Part shown: positions 42,248 to 54,121 of the stretch, piece after piece
Numbering within the stretch: position 1 is the first letter of the stretch
Layout: every line of letters begins with the position of its first letter
NCBI GenBank assembly: GCA_015075585.1
Contig: JABTUB010000002.1
Span: 1-64,000 of the forward strand
DNA length: 64,000 nt
Source of the DNA: Chloracidobacterium sp.
Lineage (GTDB): Bacteria > Acidobacteriota > Blastocatellia > Pyrinomonadales > Pyrinomonadaceae
Reading direction: 5' to 3'
The notes under the pieces: generated by a model
Database searches by the model: none
The model's input: only the letters and a program-made list of their open reading frames with translations
What the model was told of the DNA's origin: nothing
Position numbers and translations under genes: made by a program

Positions 42248-44878
42248 TTAAACGATAAATATCCGGGACGCAGTATCATCAAACCGCGATGAGAAACTCA
42301 CGCCGTCTATCGTAATGGTAACTATGACCGGCACATCGCCCGCACCCGCAAGATCAGGCGGCAGCGTACAGTCGATATACCAGATCCCAGTGTCATACTT
42401 TTTCGACTCGGAAACGACCGTCGTACCAATGGCCGATGTGGTGCCTATGCGGATCCGTGTGTTAGCCGGCAGCGACGTCATAATGCCGGTCATATAGATC
42501 CGCAGTACCGTCGCAGTACGGCCGAACGGACGGATGCGCCGCGTCGTAACCGTGAATGGTTCACCGGTCGCGGCCGTGTTCGTTACATTAAAGGCCCGAG
42601 TCCGCCCGCCGGGCACAGGCAGCATCTGCATATTGAATATATCAGGTCGCGCCGGCACGATCGTCACTCCGGTCGTCATTACCGTACCGTTGTTATTGAT
42701 GATCATATCGTAGCGCGTACCGGCAGCGGCAGATGCCAGCCCTTCAGGCACAAGGAAGTCAATTCGAGTGCGGCTGACCCGTCTAAGCCCGCATGCCGCT
42801 CCGTTTATCGTCATGGTCACACCACTGAGTTCGATAGGCAGTTCAAATCGCCTCTCGATCGAGCCGGTAGTTGAACGTGCGACAACCGGAAATGAAGTTC
42901 CGGAGCCGAAATAGAGTGTCGCGAGCATTCCGGGAGCGATCCCGTGTACGGCAGGCGGCGTATTCGGCGGCGGAGTCGGTGTCGGCGACGGAGTAGGCGT
43001 TGGGCTGCCGGTCGGTGTCGGCGTAGGCGACGGTGTAGGTGTAGCGGTCGGCGTCGGAGTTGCGGTCGGAGTCGCGGTCGGACTTGGCGTGGGCGTTGGT
43101 GTTACTTCTGTCTGTGAGACCGGCATACCGGTCGCACCTGTCGCCATCGTAAAGTTGATCGGCGTCGAATGAATGGCCGTCGGCAGCAAATAGTAATAAA
43201 CCTCGCTCTGTAGGTCGGGGTTACCAGTGCCTATCTCCGTCAACGCAAGGTTAAAGGTCATCCGCCGGATCGAATTGCTCGGCAAGGCCTGCGTTGAAGC
43301 AATGAATGTGAACGGCAGCGGCAACTTCGTAAGCCGCGAGAACCTTGCAGTAGCCGGCGGCTGATCCAGAGGATATGAATAGAGCTGTGTCGGACGCGCC
43401 GAATTCGGGTTAAGCCCCTCGGAATTCGTTGCTGCAACTGTTCCGTCATTTTTTATATTCAGCCGTGTCTCAAGGACCATTGTGTACGGCGTGCCATTGG
43501 CATCCGTATCGGTAAAGGCAGGATAGCGCACCACATCGCCGCCGGTCGCACTGCTGTCCGCGTCGCTGCGAGGCAGTATCCTTCGGAATGAGTTCGCGGT
43601 CGTATCATAGAGGTACAAGGCGAACGATGTATAATTCGTGCCGCTATTTTCGTTGGCAAGGTCTGCGTACGAATCGAACGCAATGTATTTGCCGTCGCGG
43701 CTCATTCGGCGGCCGAGGGAATAGATGTTGACAATATCACCCGGATTTGTCGGCGTCGTTACCGTCACCTGCTTCTTTACGGCACCGGGCGCACCCGTAC
43801 TCGTCAGGTCGCAGTAGAAGACCTCCTCATTACGGCTGCTCGCAGGATTGTCGCCTCCCGTCATCCCTACGATCGGATTGTCGCCGGTACTGACAAAAGA
43901 CACGCGCAAGCCGTTGCCTGAGATCGAGGGATTCTTGCTGTAGATCGGATTCGAGATCGGACCGCGCGGCGTCTTCGTTACTTGATTCAGAGTGCCCGAT
44001 GGCCGCAAATAAACAAAGATCTCTTCGTTATCATCAGTTGGAAATGAATTACCTATCGCGGGAACAAGATCTCGTGTCGAACCGAAAGCGATAACCGAAC
44101 CGTCATCGCTTATGCTTGCGTCGTGATTATCGTCGGCGATAAAGGCTCCTAACGTCGAACTCCCCGATCGCGGAAGCTGGCTTGGCACCGTATTCGTTAC
44201 AGCAGTAAAAGTACCGACCGAAAGATCGGTTAGCGGAAGATCATCGCCGCTAGAAAGATCGCTGACAGCCGCGTATACCGGTATTTGATACAGCCACATC
44301 TCCAGATTGGCGTCATGAGTCAGAGCATTGTCACCAAGCGTGGGCGACGCACTCGGACTTGGACTTGGACTCGGGCTCGGACTTGGACTCGGCGTCGGCG
44401 TCGGCGACGTATAAGCATTGCCGTCAAAACTGCCCGGATTTGTCGAACTGATCACCGGCGGGTAGTTAACATCGCCCGGGTAAGCGATTGTCGCGTTCGA
44501 GCTGAATGCGATCCACTTCCCGTCATTGCTTATCACGGGACGCGTATTGGTTATCTCAATGCGCACGTTATCAAAGGTAGCCGCCTTTGTCGTATCGATG
44601 AGCACCGATTTGGTATCAGTTATCTGGAAGATCCGCCGTTGGGCATAATCAAATAAAAAGATCTCATTGTTACCATCCTCATTGCGAGGGTTGACGGTAG
44701 CCACGTTTCCGCGTGATTCGAAAACGACAAAGCGGCCGTCGCCGCTCATCGCCCCTGCGTAAGATTCGGCCGGCGAATTCGACACCTGCCCGATCACCGA
44801 ATCAACTTGTGCAGCAACTGTGGCGGCCAAGAAAAGAAGTGCGACAAAAGAAAGAATTATATTAAAACGAAAGGTCAC
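42248..44878 (-). CDS. Secreted propeller protein with Thr-Pro linkers and TIGR03437-like domain
   Basis: The 876-residue protein has a signal peptide (1-23) and a TolB/PD40-type beta-propeller (blades such as YAGAMSGDGRFVVFESRG, RPVISNDGKWIAFSSNA, RRMSRDGKYIAFDSYA). The propeller is interrupted by a Ser-Pro-rich insert (about 156-178). A long Thr-Pro linker (about 591-636) leads to a domain like the TIGR03437 C-terminal domain of Acidobacteria (GIAPGMLATLYFGSGTSF, ITVVPARPDIFN-type text, about 640-740). A last beta-rich domain (about 741-876) shows no hit that I recognise. It is exported. The blade text resembles a data-reading propeller, but the ligand is unknown. Confidence 0.8.
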   Translation of the reverse strand: MTFRFNIILSFVALLFLAATVAAQVDSVIGQVSNSPAESYAGAMSGDGRFVVFESRGNVATVNPRNEDGNNEIFLFDYAQRRIFQITDTKSVLIDTTKAATFDNVRIEITNTRPVISNDGKWIAFSSNATIAYPGDVNYPPVISSTNPGSFDGNAYTSPTPTPSPSPSPSPSPSPSASPTLGDNALTHDANLEMWLYQIPVYAAVSDLSSGDDLPLTDLSVGTFTAVTNTVPSQLPRSGSSTLGAFIADDNHDASISDDGSVIAFGSTRDLVPAIGNSFPTDDNEEIFVYLRPSGTLNQVTKTPRGPISNPIYSKNPSISGNGLRVSFVSTGDNPIVGMTGGDNPASSRNEEVFYCDLTSTGAPGAVKKQVTVTTPTNPGDIVNIYSLGRRMSRDGKYIAFDSYADLANENSGTNYTSFALYLYDTTANSFRRILPRSDADSSATGGDVVRYPAFTDTDANGTPYTMVLETRLNIKNDGTVAATNSEGLNPNSARPTQLYSYPLDQPPATARFSRLTKLPLPFTFIASTQALPSNSIRRMTFNLALTEIGTGNPDLQSEVYYYLLPTAIHSTPINFTMATGATGMPVSQTEVTPTPTPSPTATPTATPTPTATPTPSPTPTPTGSPTPTPSPTPTPPPNTPPAVHGIAPGMLATLYFGSGTSFPVVARSTTGSIERRFELPIELSGVTMTINGAACGLRRVSRTRIDFLVPEGLASAAAGTRYDMIINNNGTVMTTGVTIVPARPDIFNMQMLPVPGGRTRAFNVTNTAATGEPFTVTTRRIRPFGRTATVLRIYMTGIMTSLPANTRIRIGTTSAIGTTVVSESKKYDTGIWYIDCTLPPDLAGAGDVPVIVTITIDGVSFSSRFDDTASRIFIV

Positions 44879-45096
44879 GAACGCCTCCGAACAACACGGT
44901 CTGAACTATATCAACAACGGCCCGTTTAGGACATCAAAACATTGAATTTTAAGTGTTTAGACTAGTTTCTGCAAGCAAGTGCGATACTGTCGCATCAAGT
45001 TTCCGATTTCTACGCTGCTTTGGATGCCTCCCACAGCACCTTGGGTTGTAATTTTTGCGATCGAATATATCATTTAGCTTTAAGTAATTCGGGACT

Positions 45097-46254
45097 ATGA
45101 GCAAAGGTCTCAGCTTCTTTATTTCGGCCGGCGAGGTGTCGGGTGACGCTCACGCGGAAAGGCTCGTCCGTGCCGTTATGGAACGCGCCGGAGCCTCGAA
45201 CTGCCATTTTTCCGGTGCAGCAGGACCGAAAATGCGATCCGCAGGGGTGGAAGCGGTAGTGCGCTCGGATGAAATGGCCGTCATGGGTGTCGCCGAGATC
45301 GCGGCGGCATTGCCGATGTTCATCCGTGCATACAGGTCGCTGAGGGATTCAGCGATACAGCAAAAGCCCGATGCTGCGATACTTGTGGACTTCCCCGACT
45401 TCAATCTCCGGCTTGCGCGTTCGCTTAAGAAGGCTGGCATTCCGGTCATCTACTATATTTCGCCTCAATTGTGGGCGTGGCGAAGCTACCGCAGCCGCAC
45501 GATCGGCAGGTACGTCGATCTGTTGCTGACGATACTTCCGTTCGAAAAGGATTGGTACGCACAGCGAGGAATACACCACGTCGAATATATCGGCCACCCT
45601 TTGACGGGTGAAGTGCGGCCGAAAATGGACCGAGCGGCGTTTCGTGCGTCGCACGGACTGAACGACGAACGGCCGCTGGTCGCACTGCTGCCCGGAAGCC
45701 GTCATGGCGAGATCGAACGCCACCTTCCGATCATTCTTGACGCGGTTGATATCATCTCGGCAAAGCGGCCCGAGATACAGTTCGCTATTGCCGCTGCCGG
45801 CAGCGGCCAGCTCGGCCAGATCAAAGCGATAATAAGCCGCTGCGAACACATTGATATACCGATCGTTGAAAACGAGACCTACGACCTCATTTCCTCTGCC
45901 GACGCGGCCATCGTCGCCAGCGGAACTGCAACGCTCGAAACGGGCATACTCGGCACACCGATGGTGATAATCTATCGCGGGTCTTCCCTGAATTACCGAT
46001 TACTAAAGCCCTTGATAAACATAGATCATTACGGCCTGATCAATCTCATTGCGGGGCAACGCATCGTCCGTGAACTCATTCAAAATGATCTCGATCCGAC
46101 TTCCCTTTCCGATGAGCTGCTGTCGCTTCTTGAGCCGCAACGCAACGCTGCGATCCGCGAAGAATTGCTCAGGGCCGCTGCTTCGTTAGGCACCGCCGGA
46201 GCTTCAGACCGTGCAGCGGAAGCGATCCTGAAATTCATCTCTCGCGTTCCGTAG
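45097..46254 (+). CDS. lpxB: Lipid-A-disaccharide synthase
   Basis: LpxB joins UDP-diacylglucosamine and lipid X, the glycosyl step of lipid A synthesis at the inner membrane. The 385 residues fit GT family 19: ISAGEVSGDAHAERL at the start, AVMGVAEIAAALP, VDFPDFNLRLA, YYISPQLWAWRSYRSRTI, ILPFEKDWYAQRG, YIGHPLTGEV, LLPGSRHGEIERHLP, ASGTATLETGILGTPMVIIYRG. No other lpx genes are beside it, so the pathway is scattered. tRNA-Phe follows on the same strand with its own promoter. Confidence 0.95.
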   Translation: MSKGLSFFISAGEVSGDAHAERLVRAVMERAGASNCHFSGAAGPKMRSAGVEAVVRSDEMAVMGVAEIAAALPMFIRAYRSLRDSAIQQKPDAAILVDFPDFNLRLARSLKKAGIPVIYYISPQLWAWRSYRSRTIGRYVDLLLTILPFEKDWYAQRGIHHVEYIGHPLTGEVRPKMDRAAFRASHGLNDERPLVALLPGSRHGEIERHLPIILDAVDIISAKRPEIQFAIAAAGSGQLGQIKAIISRCEHIDIPIVENETYDLISSADAAIVASGTATLETGILGTPMVIIYRGSSLNYRLLKPLINIDHYGLINLIAGQRIVRELIQNDLDPTSLSDELLSLLEPQRNAAIREELLRAAASLGTAGASDRAAEAILKFISRVP

Positions 46255-46350
46255 GCTCGTTCGGCTTCCCACACTGTGCCCTTACAGAAAATTCGCGTCT
46301 GCGAACTTTATTGGAGATCTAATGCGCCCCGGCAACTTTTTCGCTGTGAT

Positions 46351-46379
46351 TTGACATCATCTTGGGGCTTCCCTAAACT
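46351..46379 (+). promoter_or_regulatory. Promoter of tRNA-Phe
   Basis: TTGACA (46351-46356) and TAAACT (46374-46379) have a 17-base spacer. The tRNA starts 34 bases after the -10. Confidence 0.75.
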
Positions 46380-46413
46380 TGTTTATTCGCTCGCTTCGGG
46401 CGGATAACATCGC

Positions 46414-46489
<76 letters not shown>

Positions 46490-46502
46490 TTCAGATAGTT
46501 CA

Positions 46503-46529
46503 AGTCTGCTTAACCGGCAGGCTTTTTTA
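46503..46529 (+). terminator. Terminator after tRNA-Phe
   Basis: AGTCTGC (46503-46509) pairs with GCAGGCT (46517-46523, one G-T), followed by six T. It lies 14 bases past the CCA end. Confidence 0.8.
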
Positions 46530-46561
46530 TTATTGCTGTAAGGTAAAGAAGTGTATTGCTG

Positions 46562-47452
46562 TTATGCTGCGCCTGCGACTGGCGTTCGGTATTGGCGGAT
46601 GGTGTGGATAAGGACCGTTGCTATTATTATAGCGCCGCCGAGCAGTGCCCAGTTCGAGGGCTGTTCTCCGATAAAGAGAAACACCCAAACAGGATTGAGC
46701 AGCGGTTCGACAAAGCCGATGATCGATGCGTCGATAGGCCGCGTACCGCCGGAAATACCCTTTATGAAAAGAATGTAACTTATGCCGATCTGCACTATAC
46801 CGAGAAACGCAACCGCAAAGACATCCTTTGTTGTCATCACCGGCAATGCACCGATACCGCTCGGCAGCATCACAATTGCAAGAAGCAGATTGCCGTAAAC
46901 CACGGTCGCTACGGGTGCGGCTCCGCGACGCCCGGCAGCATTCTCCTTCTCGGTCGAAAATGCCGGATGCTTTAGTAACATTATGTAAAGGCCGAGGCAA
47001 ATGCCGCTGCCGAGAGCGGCAATGTTCCCGCTGTAATCGCTGATCTCGAGTTTGCCCACGAAAAAGAGTGACATCCCGATAATGCACAGCACCACGGTGA
47101 TCAGATCGCGCAAATGAAAACGTTCGCGAATTACGAATGGGGCAAGGATCAGAATATAGATCGGTGCCGTATATTGAAGAAAGATCGCATTCGCAGCGGT
47201 CGTGTGTTTCGTCGCCCACACAAAGAGGAAGAGCAGTCCGGCATAGAACAATGAGCAAAGCAGGCCGAATGCGTTGATCCTAAGGCCTTCCTTCCGCATT
47301 ACGATCAGGACGGTAAGGCCCGCCAGCAGGCTGCGAAAGAATGTAACCTGATACGCATCGAGCGCGGTCAGTTTTATCAAAAGCCCGCCCGTACTCCAGA
47401 TGAGCACGGCAGCTATAACGAGCCAAAAGGCGTTCTTTGATCCTCTTATCAC
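46562..47452 (-). CDS. EamA/DMT-family membrane transporter
   Basis: The 296-residue protein has ten hydrophobic segments in two EamA halves: WSTGGLLIKLTALDAYQVTF, AGLLFLFVWATKHTTAANAI, IVQIGISYILFIKG, ASIIGFVEPLLNPVWVFLFI. The two-half form and the GxxEPxxNP text are typical of RhaT/YdcZ-like exporters. The substrate is not inferable. It is not closely related to the one at 13231 by eye (different motifs). Confidence 0.85.
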   Translation of the reverse strand: MIRGSKNAFWLVIAAVLIWSTGGLLIKLTALDAYQVTFFRSLLAGLTVLIVMRKEGLRINAFGLLCSLFYAGLLFLFVWATKHTTAANAIFLQYTAPIYILILAPFVIRERFHLRDLITVVLCIIGMSLFFVGKLEISDYSGNIAALGSGICLGLYIMLLKHPAFSTEKENAAGRRGAAPVATVVYGNLLLAIVMLPSGIGALPVMTTKDVFAVAFLGIVQIGISYILFIKGISGGTRPIDASIIGFVEPLLNPVWVFLFIGEQPSNWALLGGAIIIATVLIHTIRQYRTPVAGAA

Positions 47453-47563
47453 TGACGAAAGACCCTCCGATCTCAGGTAACGATATCACCGCACGAATCA
47501 AGAAAGAAGAAGAGCACGAAGCGATGCTTCGTGCTCCTATAAATGTCCGCGGTCGGCAGCCTG

Positions 47564-48604
47564 TCACTCACCGGACAAGGCTTCTTTTACGATCTCGCGC
47601 AGACGCTTTGCCGATGTTGTATTCGGCTCGAGTTCAACCTCTTCAACGTCGCCTCGCACTTTCTTTCCGAATGTGCCGTTCCACGGCGGCACGACCAGCG
47701 TCGCATTGCCGTAAGCTCTTACTTGGCACGCAAGCCGCAGGAAAGGCTTTTCGTCCTCGGGCTGATCGTAACCGAAGACCTTCATAGCACGGCGTTCACG
47801 CGGCGCGACCTCCGAGAGTTTCTCCTGCCCGCCGATCACACCAACCCAACAAAGCCCGCAAGTTGCAGCGATACACTCAACCGGAACCGGCCCGTTCCAA
47901 CAACGCGGATCCTTCTCCTGCCACGCCTGCGACTTATCCTGTGCCGCTGCGTGTGTGATCTCTTGGTCATAGAGTACAGAGAACTTGCCCTCGTAATCAC
48001 GAGCAAGCACCCTGACCGAGTATTTCTTATCAACGGTCTTGAGAAATCCGAACATACCTTGGGAGTCATCCTTCGATCGTTCGGCCACGATCGCGTCGGG
48101 CGATCTCGCCATAAGGCCTTTAGGCTCTTCGATCTCATCACTTGCGGCAGTGAATGTTTCAAGCCCGACCTGGCGCATCGTCGCCAATCCGACCGCGGCG
48201 ATGGCATTTACCAGAGTGCGGTCGATTCCCTTCTTCTCGGCTACCCGTATTGCCACTTCCTTGATGATCTCGGTCAGCTTTGCGTCATCGGCATTGAACT
48301 CCTCGGCCTCTTTCTCGACCGAGCATTTAACGGCCTTCCAATATCTGTGGCCATAGAGGAAGTGGTGCGACCCGGCAATGTGCGTAGCAAGGTCGAAATC
48401 GCCTTGAAGCTCCAGCTCTTTGATAGCCGCAGGCTGATCCTCGGCATCTGCGAGATATTCTCGCAGCTCCAGCGGATAGAAGCGGAACCAAATTTGTACC
48501 GCATTACGATCGACCTCATGGATCGCCGGAAGCAGCTCCTCTACCGCTTTGCGCCAATCTTCCTCAGTGAAATTGGATAGTACTGTCTCAAGTTTTGATA
48601 TCAT
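47564..48604 (-). CDS. Protein with unknown helical N domain and C-terminal 2Fe-2S ferredoxin domain
   Basis: The 346-residue protein has a ferredoxin domain (about 165-345) with plant-type ligands Cys244-x4-Cys249-x2-Cys252 and Cys293 (CIAATCGLC ... RLACQV). The strand text YSVRVLARDYEGKFSVLYDQ precedes it. The first 160 residues are helical, with FRFYPLELREYLADAEDQ and SHHFLYGHRYWKAVKCSV, and match no family I know. Electron transfer is the safe reading. The reductase partner is unknown and neighbours give no clue. Confidence 0.7.
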   Translation of the reverse strand: MISKLETVLSNFTEEDWRKAVEELLPAIHEVDRNAVQIWFRFYPLELREYLADAEDQPAAIKELELQGDFDLATHIAGSHHFLYGHRYWKAVKCSVEKEAEEFNADDAKLTEIIKEVAIRVAEKKGIDRTLVNAIAAVGLATMRQVGLETFTAASDEIEEPKGLMARSPDAIVAERSKDDSQGMFGFLKTVDKKYSVRVLARDYEGKFSVLYDQEITHAAAQDKSQAWQEKDPRCWNGPVPVECIAATCGLCWVGVIGGQEKLSEVAPRERRAMKVFGYDQPEDEKPFLRLACQVRAYGNATLVVPPWNGTFGKKVRGDVEEVELEPNTTSAKRLREIVKEALSGE

Positions 48605-48733
48605 TTACGACACCTCTGTATGCAGCGATCTTGATCGATGCTCCAAAATTCCAACTTATCAAAAATCACGGCCAGTTCCAAACATCTAGTCAAGCGAATT
48701 CTGAAAAGCGGCGTGTAAAGCGGACGCCGTGCA

Positions 48734-48771
48734 CAAAATAAATGGACGCAGGCAATAACAGCCCGCGCCCA
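48734..48771 (-). terminator. Terminator after atpD-atpC
   Basis: On the minus strand TGGGCGCGGGC (48771-48761) pairs with GCCTGCGTCCA (48753-48743, two G-T), followed by TTTATTTT. It lies 22 bases past the atpC stop. Confidence 0.75.
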
Positions 48772-48792
48772 CTGCACGATCAAACACGCCTG

Positions 48793-49194
48793 TTAACGGC
48801 CCGACGCAAGCGTCACGCGGGCACTGGCGGCTTCGATCTGGTTTCGGATCGCCTCGGTCTCTTCAACTGACGAGCTTGCAGCCTCGGCAAGCTCCTTTTC
48901 AGCGGCGTCGAGAGCACGGCGTGCCTCTGCCGCATCAATATCGCCGGCTTTCTCGGCGGCATCGGCAAGCACGGCAACCTTGTTCGAGTTCACCTCAACA
49001 AATCCGCCCGACACAGCAAGCTTTTCGCTGCTTCCCTTGACGACATACGACATGATGCCCGGCTTTAACGCCGATACAAGCGGCGCGTGTTCAGGCAAAA
49101 TGCCCGCTTCGCCCGATGCCGTCGGCACCGTTACCATATCAACATCAGCGTCCAGGACACGCTTTTCCGGTGTTACTATTTCCAACTTCAGCAT
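48793..49194 (-). CDS. atpC: ATP synthase F1 subunit epsilon
   Basis: Epsilon regulates F1 and couples it to the c-ring. The 133 residues have the N-terminal beta-sandwich (LKLEIVTPEKRVLDADVDMVTVPTASGEAGILPEHAPLVSAL, given here in outline) and a two-helix C-terminal part rich in Ala/Glu. It follows atpD by 14 bases. Only beta and epsilon are in the window; the other F1Fo genes must lie elsewhere. Confidence 0.93.
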   Translation of the reverse strand: MLKLEIVTPEKRVLDADVDMVTVPTASGEAGILPEHAPLVSALKPGIMSYVVKGSSEKLAVSGGFVEVNSNKVAVLADAAEKAGDIDAAEARRALDAAEKELAEAASSSVEETEAIRNQIEAASARVTLASGR

Positions 49195-49208
49195 TATCGT
49201 AGATCAGC

Positions 49209-50897
<1,689 letters not shown>

Positions 50898-50908
50898 CTA
50901 TTGCATAT

Positions 50909-51877
50909 TTGAAGAAGCTCGAACTACCACCGCAGGGACTGAACACGCTTTTTGGCGTTCAGGACCAGAACATCAAATATCTCGAATCACTGCTCGATGT
51001 AAATATCGGCACGCGCGGCAGCGAGCTCGTCATCGACGGCGATCCGAAGGATATCGAGACCGTTCAGCAAATCCTGCACGATTTCGGCGAACTATTTGCC
51101 GACGGCAGCACGTTCACCGACAAGGAACTTAAAGACGCATTCAAGCAGATCGCAGAGGACCGCGCATATAGCCTCAAAGATCATTTTCAGAAGGCCAGAT
51201 TTAACCCTTCGGGGAAGAAGACCGTCGCGCCAAAGACCGCAAATCAGCGTAAATACCTTGATGCGATCGCAAAGAATGACCTCGTTTTCGGGATCGGCGT
51301 TGCAGGAACGGGCAAGAGCTTTCTGGCGGTCGCGATGGCGGTCGATGCACTGTTCAAGAAACAGGTGAGCCGCATTATCTTGACACGTCCGGCGGTCGAG
51401 GCGGGCGAGCGGCTCGGATTCCTGCCCGGCGACCTGCAGGACAAGGTCGATCCTTACCTGCGGCCGCTTTACGATGCGTTGTTCGACCTTGTCGATTCGG
51501 AAAAGGTTACGAAGATGCTCGAAAAACGCATCATCGAGATCGCTCCGCTGGCATTTATGCGCGGCCGCACGCTCTCGGATGCGTTCATCATCCTCGACGA
51601 AGCTCAGAACACCACAAGCGAGCAGATGAAGATGTTCCTCACGCGCATCGGCTTTGGGTCAAAGGCTGTCGTTACCGGCGACAAAACACAGATCGACCTG
51701 CCGCGCGGCCAACGAAGCGGCCTGAAGGAGGCCGAGGTCGTCCTGAAGGACATCGATATGATCGACTTCGTCTATTTCGACGAGAAGGACGTCGTCCGCC
51801 ATAAGCTCGTCCAGATGATCGTCAAAGCGTACGAAGCCCACTCAAATGAAACTATGAATGAGGATCTGAGAACGTAA
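50909..51877 (+). CDS. PhoH-like ATPase (YbeZ)
   Basis: The 322 residues match the PhoH family: an N-terminal small domain, then Walker [12 protein letters not shown] (about 128-138), [17 protein letters not shown], Walker [19 protein letters not shown] and [14 protein letters not shown]. PhoH-like proteins are RNA-linked ATPases usually encoded beside ybeY, as here (59 bases before it), and are thought to assist ribosome maturation. Initiation is at a TTG at 50909. Confidence 0.92.
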   Translation: MKKLELPPQGLNTLFGVQDQNIKYLESLLDVNIGTRGSELVIDGDPKDIETVQQILHDFGELFADGSTFTDKELKDAFKQIAEDRAYSLKDHFQKARFNPSGKKTVAPKTANQRKYLDAIAKNDLVFGIGVAGTGKSFLAVAMAVDALFKKQVSRIILTRPAVEAGERLGFLPGDLQDKVDPYLRPLYDALFDLVDSEKVTKMLEKRIIEIAPLAFMRGRTLSDAFIILDEAQNTTSEQMKMFLTRIGFGSKAVVTGDKTQIDLPRGQRSGLKEAEVVLKDIDMIDFVYFDEKDVVRHKLVQMIVKAYEAHSNETMNEDLRT

Positions 51878-51936
51878 AATGCGGTCCTCAACCCTTCGAT
51901 CTTTCCTGTTCACTATTCACTGTTGACTTTCTTCGT

Positions 51937-52428
51937 ATGATCGACGTCATCAATCTTCAACGCAAGGTCAAGTTGGACATTGTTCCCATTCGGGCATTCG
52001 CGGCAGCTCTCTCCGCGGATGTGGCAGAGAGCAAAGGCGGAGCTTTCTCGGTCGCTTTCATTTCCGATAAACGAATGCGTCAGCTGAACCAAACCTTTCG
52101 CGGAAAAGACACGACCACCGACGTGCTTTCTTTCCCGATGTCGGAACCGCCTGCGTTAGCGGGCGGCCAGTCTGTTGATGACGATCCGGCGAACTGGCCC
52201 TCCGCTCACGCAGAGGGTTCTGACTGGCCTGCGAACAATCTCGGCGACATCGTTATCTCCGCCGAACAGGCCGAACGGCAGGCGGCCGAGAACGGCCTTT
52301 CACTCGACACCGAGATCAAACAGCTCATCCTGCACGGCCTGTTACATCTTTGCGGTTACGATCACGAGATCGACGACGGCGAGATGAACGCCCGCGAACT
52401 CGAACTCCGCAAACGGCTCGGCATCTGA
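51937..52428 (+). CDS. ybeY: Endoribonuclease YbeY with an in-frame insertion
   Basis: YbeY is a zinc RNase needed for 16S rRNA 3'-end maturation. The zinc motif HGLLHLCGYDH is intact near the C terminus, and NQTFRGKDTTTDVLSFP matches the family. Between LSFP and LGDIVIS there are 34 residues (PPALAGGQSVDDDPANWPSA and onward). E. coli has about 13 at this place. The excess corresponds to a palindromic DNA element at 52148-52216 described separately. The element lies in a surface loop in known structures, so activity may be kept. Confidence 0.92.
   Translation: MIDVINLQRKVKLDIVPIRAFAAALSADVAESKGGAFSVAFISDKRMRQLNQTFRGKDTTTDVLSFPMSEPPALAGGQSVDDDPANWPSAHAEGSDWPANNLGDIVISAEQAERQAAENGLSLDTEIKQLILHGLLHLCGYDHEIDDGEMNARELELRKRLGI
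52148..52216. repeat. Palindromic element inserted in-frame in ybeY
   Basis: Two 24-base arms (52148-52171 and 52193-52216) are complementary at about 19 of 24 positions, around a 21-base centre. The arms read CGCCTGCGTTAGCGGGCGG and ACTGGCCCTCCGCTCACGC at their strongest parts. The element keeps the ybeY frame and accounts for the extra residues. I see no second copy in this window. Confidence 0.65.
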
Positions 52429-52584
52429 TCCATCACGGTGCAGAGCAGCTTCCGGCGATTCAGATCCACTCCGAAGCGACGCAGCATCCTTTCAACACAG
52501 TTTGGTGTCGGCCGGCGATCGTCCTGAAGAAAGTCAGACGATATTCGCCTACATGAGCGTCATGTGTATGTTATTCTCGTAGTT

Positions 52585-54093
52585 ATGGTTGAAGGAAATA
52601 AAACCGCTGACGCCTGCGTGATGATAATTTTCGGCGCGACGGGCGACCTTACGAAACGCAAGCTCCTGCCTGCTCTTTACAACCTCGCAAAGGGCGACTT
52701 TCTGCCGCACAAATTCGCGATCGTCGGCGTCGGCCGTCAGGAAATGAGTACTGACGAGTTTCGCGCGCACGTCGAAGGCATTCTCAAAGAGTTCGTGCCG
52801 AAAGGCCCCGAAGCCGACATTCTCAAATGGTTCACCGAACGCTCTTTCTACACCGGCGGCGACTTTGACGACGACAAGAATCTCTTTGGTGATCTCAAAT
52901 CGATGCTCGCCGATGTTACCACGCAGCTTCAGATACCTGAGAATTACTTCTTTTATCTCGCAACGCCGCCGCAGCTGTTTGCCGATGTTACGCAAAAGGT
53001 TATCAAGAACGGCATCGGCAAGGAGGAGAACGGCAACTGGCGACGGTTCGTTTATGAGAAGCCGTTCGGCCGCGATCTCGAATCGGCAAAGCAGCTCAAC
53101 CGCGACCTGCTGCGGCTCGTCAAAGAGGATCAGATCTACCGCATCGATCATTACCTCGGCAAAGAGACAGTGCAGAACATTTTGGTATTCCGCTTCGGCA
53201 ACTCGATCTTTGAGCCGATATGGAACCGCAACTATGTCGATCACGTTCAGATCACCGTGGCGGAAACGCTCGGCGTCGAACAACGCGGCGGATACTACGA
53301 TTCGGCAGGGGCGCTTCGCGATATGCTGCCGAATCACCTTTTCCAACTCGTAACGCTAACTGCGATGGAGCCGCCGGTTTCCTTCGCCGCAGACGCGGTG
53401 CGCGATGAGCAGTCAAAGATACTCCACGCGATCACGCCGTTCACCGACGAAGACGTGATCCGGAAGACCGTTCGCGGACAATACGGAGCCGGCAAGATCG
53501 GCGGCGATACCGCGGCCGCATATCGCGACGAACCGCTTGTCGCTCCGCATTCGAACACCGAAACGTACGTCGCCCTAAAGCTCTCGATCGACAATTGGCG
53601 TTGGGCAGGCGTCCCCTTCTATCTCAGGACGGGCAAGCGCCTCAACCAGCGATATTCGAGCATAATCGTACAGTTCAAGGCCGCGCCGTTCGTGCTTTTC
53701 CGCGATACGCCGATGGAGCGGCTCACCACGAACCGCATCGTCCTGCATATTCAGCCGGACGAGGGTATTACACTCCATTTCGGTGCAAAGATACCCGGCC
53801 CGATCGTTAACATGGGTGCGGTCGATATGGACTTCAATTATCTCGACCACTTTGGCGAACAGGTCGCGACCGGCTACGAACGGCTTTTGTATGACTGTAT
53901 GATCGGCGATGCAACGCTTTTCCAACGTGCGGATCAGATCGAAGCGGGCTGGAGCGTTGTTCAGCCCATCCTCGACGTGTGGACCGCTCTCGCACCGCGT
54001 GATTTCCCCAACTATGCCGCCGGAACTTGGGGGCCCGGCGCCGCAGATACGCTCCTTCAGAACGACGGCCGCGTTTGGAAGAATGTTGAATAG
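52585..54093 (+). CDS. zwf: Glucose-6-phosphate dehydrogenase
   Basis: Zwf oxidises glucose-6-phosphate to 6-phosphogluconolactone, making NADPH for the oxidative pentose phosphate pathway. From the ATG at 52585 there are 502 residues. The nucleotide-binding [10 protein letters not shown] is at 17-26, [15 protein letters not shown] follows, and the active-site RIDHYLGKE starts at about 186. An ATG seven codons earlier (52564) is also possible; neither has a clear ribosome-binding site. It lies alone between ybeY and the convergent radical SAM gene. Confidence 0.95.
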   Translation: MVEGNKTADACVMIIFGATGDLTKRKLLPALYNLAKGDFLPHKFAIVGVGRQEMSTDEFRAHVEGILKEFVPKGPEADILKWFTERSFYTGGDFDDDKNLFGDLKSMLADVTTQLQIPENYFFYLATPPQLFADVTQKVIKNGIGKEENGNWRRFVYEKPFGRDLESAKQLNRDLLRLVKEDQIYRIDHYLGKETVQNILVFRFGNSIFEPIWNRNYVDHVQITVAETLGVEQRGGYYDSAGALRDMLPNHLFQLVTLTAMEPPVSFAADAVRDEQSKILHAITPFTDEDVIRKTVRGQYGAGKIGGDTAAAYRDEPLVAPHSNTETYVALKLSIDNWRWAGVPFYLRTGKRLNQRYSSIIVQFKAAPFVLFRDTPMERLTTNRIVLHIQPDEGITLHFGAKIPGPIVNMGAVDMDFNYLDHFGEQVATGYERLLYDCMIGDATLFQRADQIEAGWSVVQPILDVWTALAPRDFPNYAAGTWGPGAADTLLQNDGRVWKNVE

Positions 54094-54121
54094 GAAAAAA
54101 GGCCCCGAGAACAGCGATGCC

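Noticed and set aside
46559..46611. Short frame after tRNA-Phe
   Set aside because: It begins inside the tRNA and has no coding features.
47543..48580. Plus-strand frame opposite the ferredoxin-domain gene
   Set aside because: No motif on this strand, while the minus strand has four iron-sulfur ligands in order.
52549..53346. Long open frame on the minus strand opposite zwf
   Set aside because: It mirrors the codon structure of zwf, has no family features, and zwf matches its family throughout.
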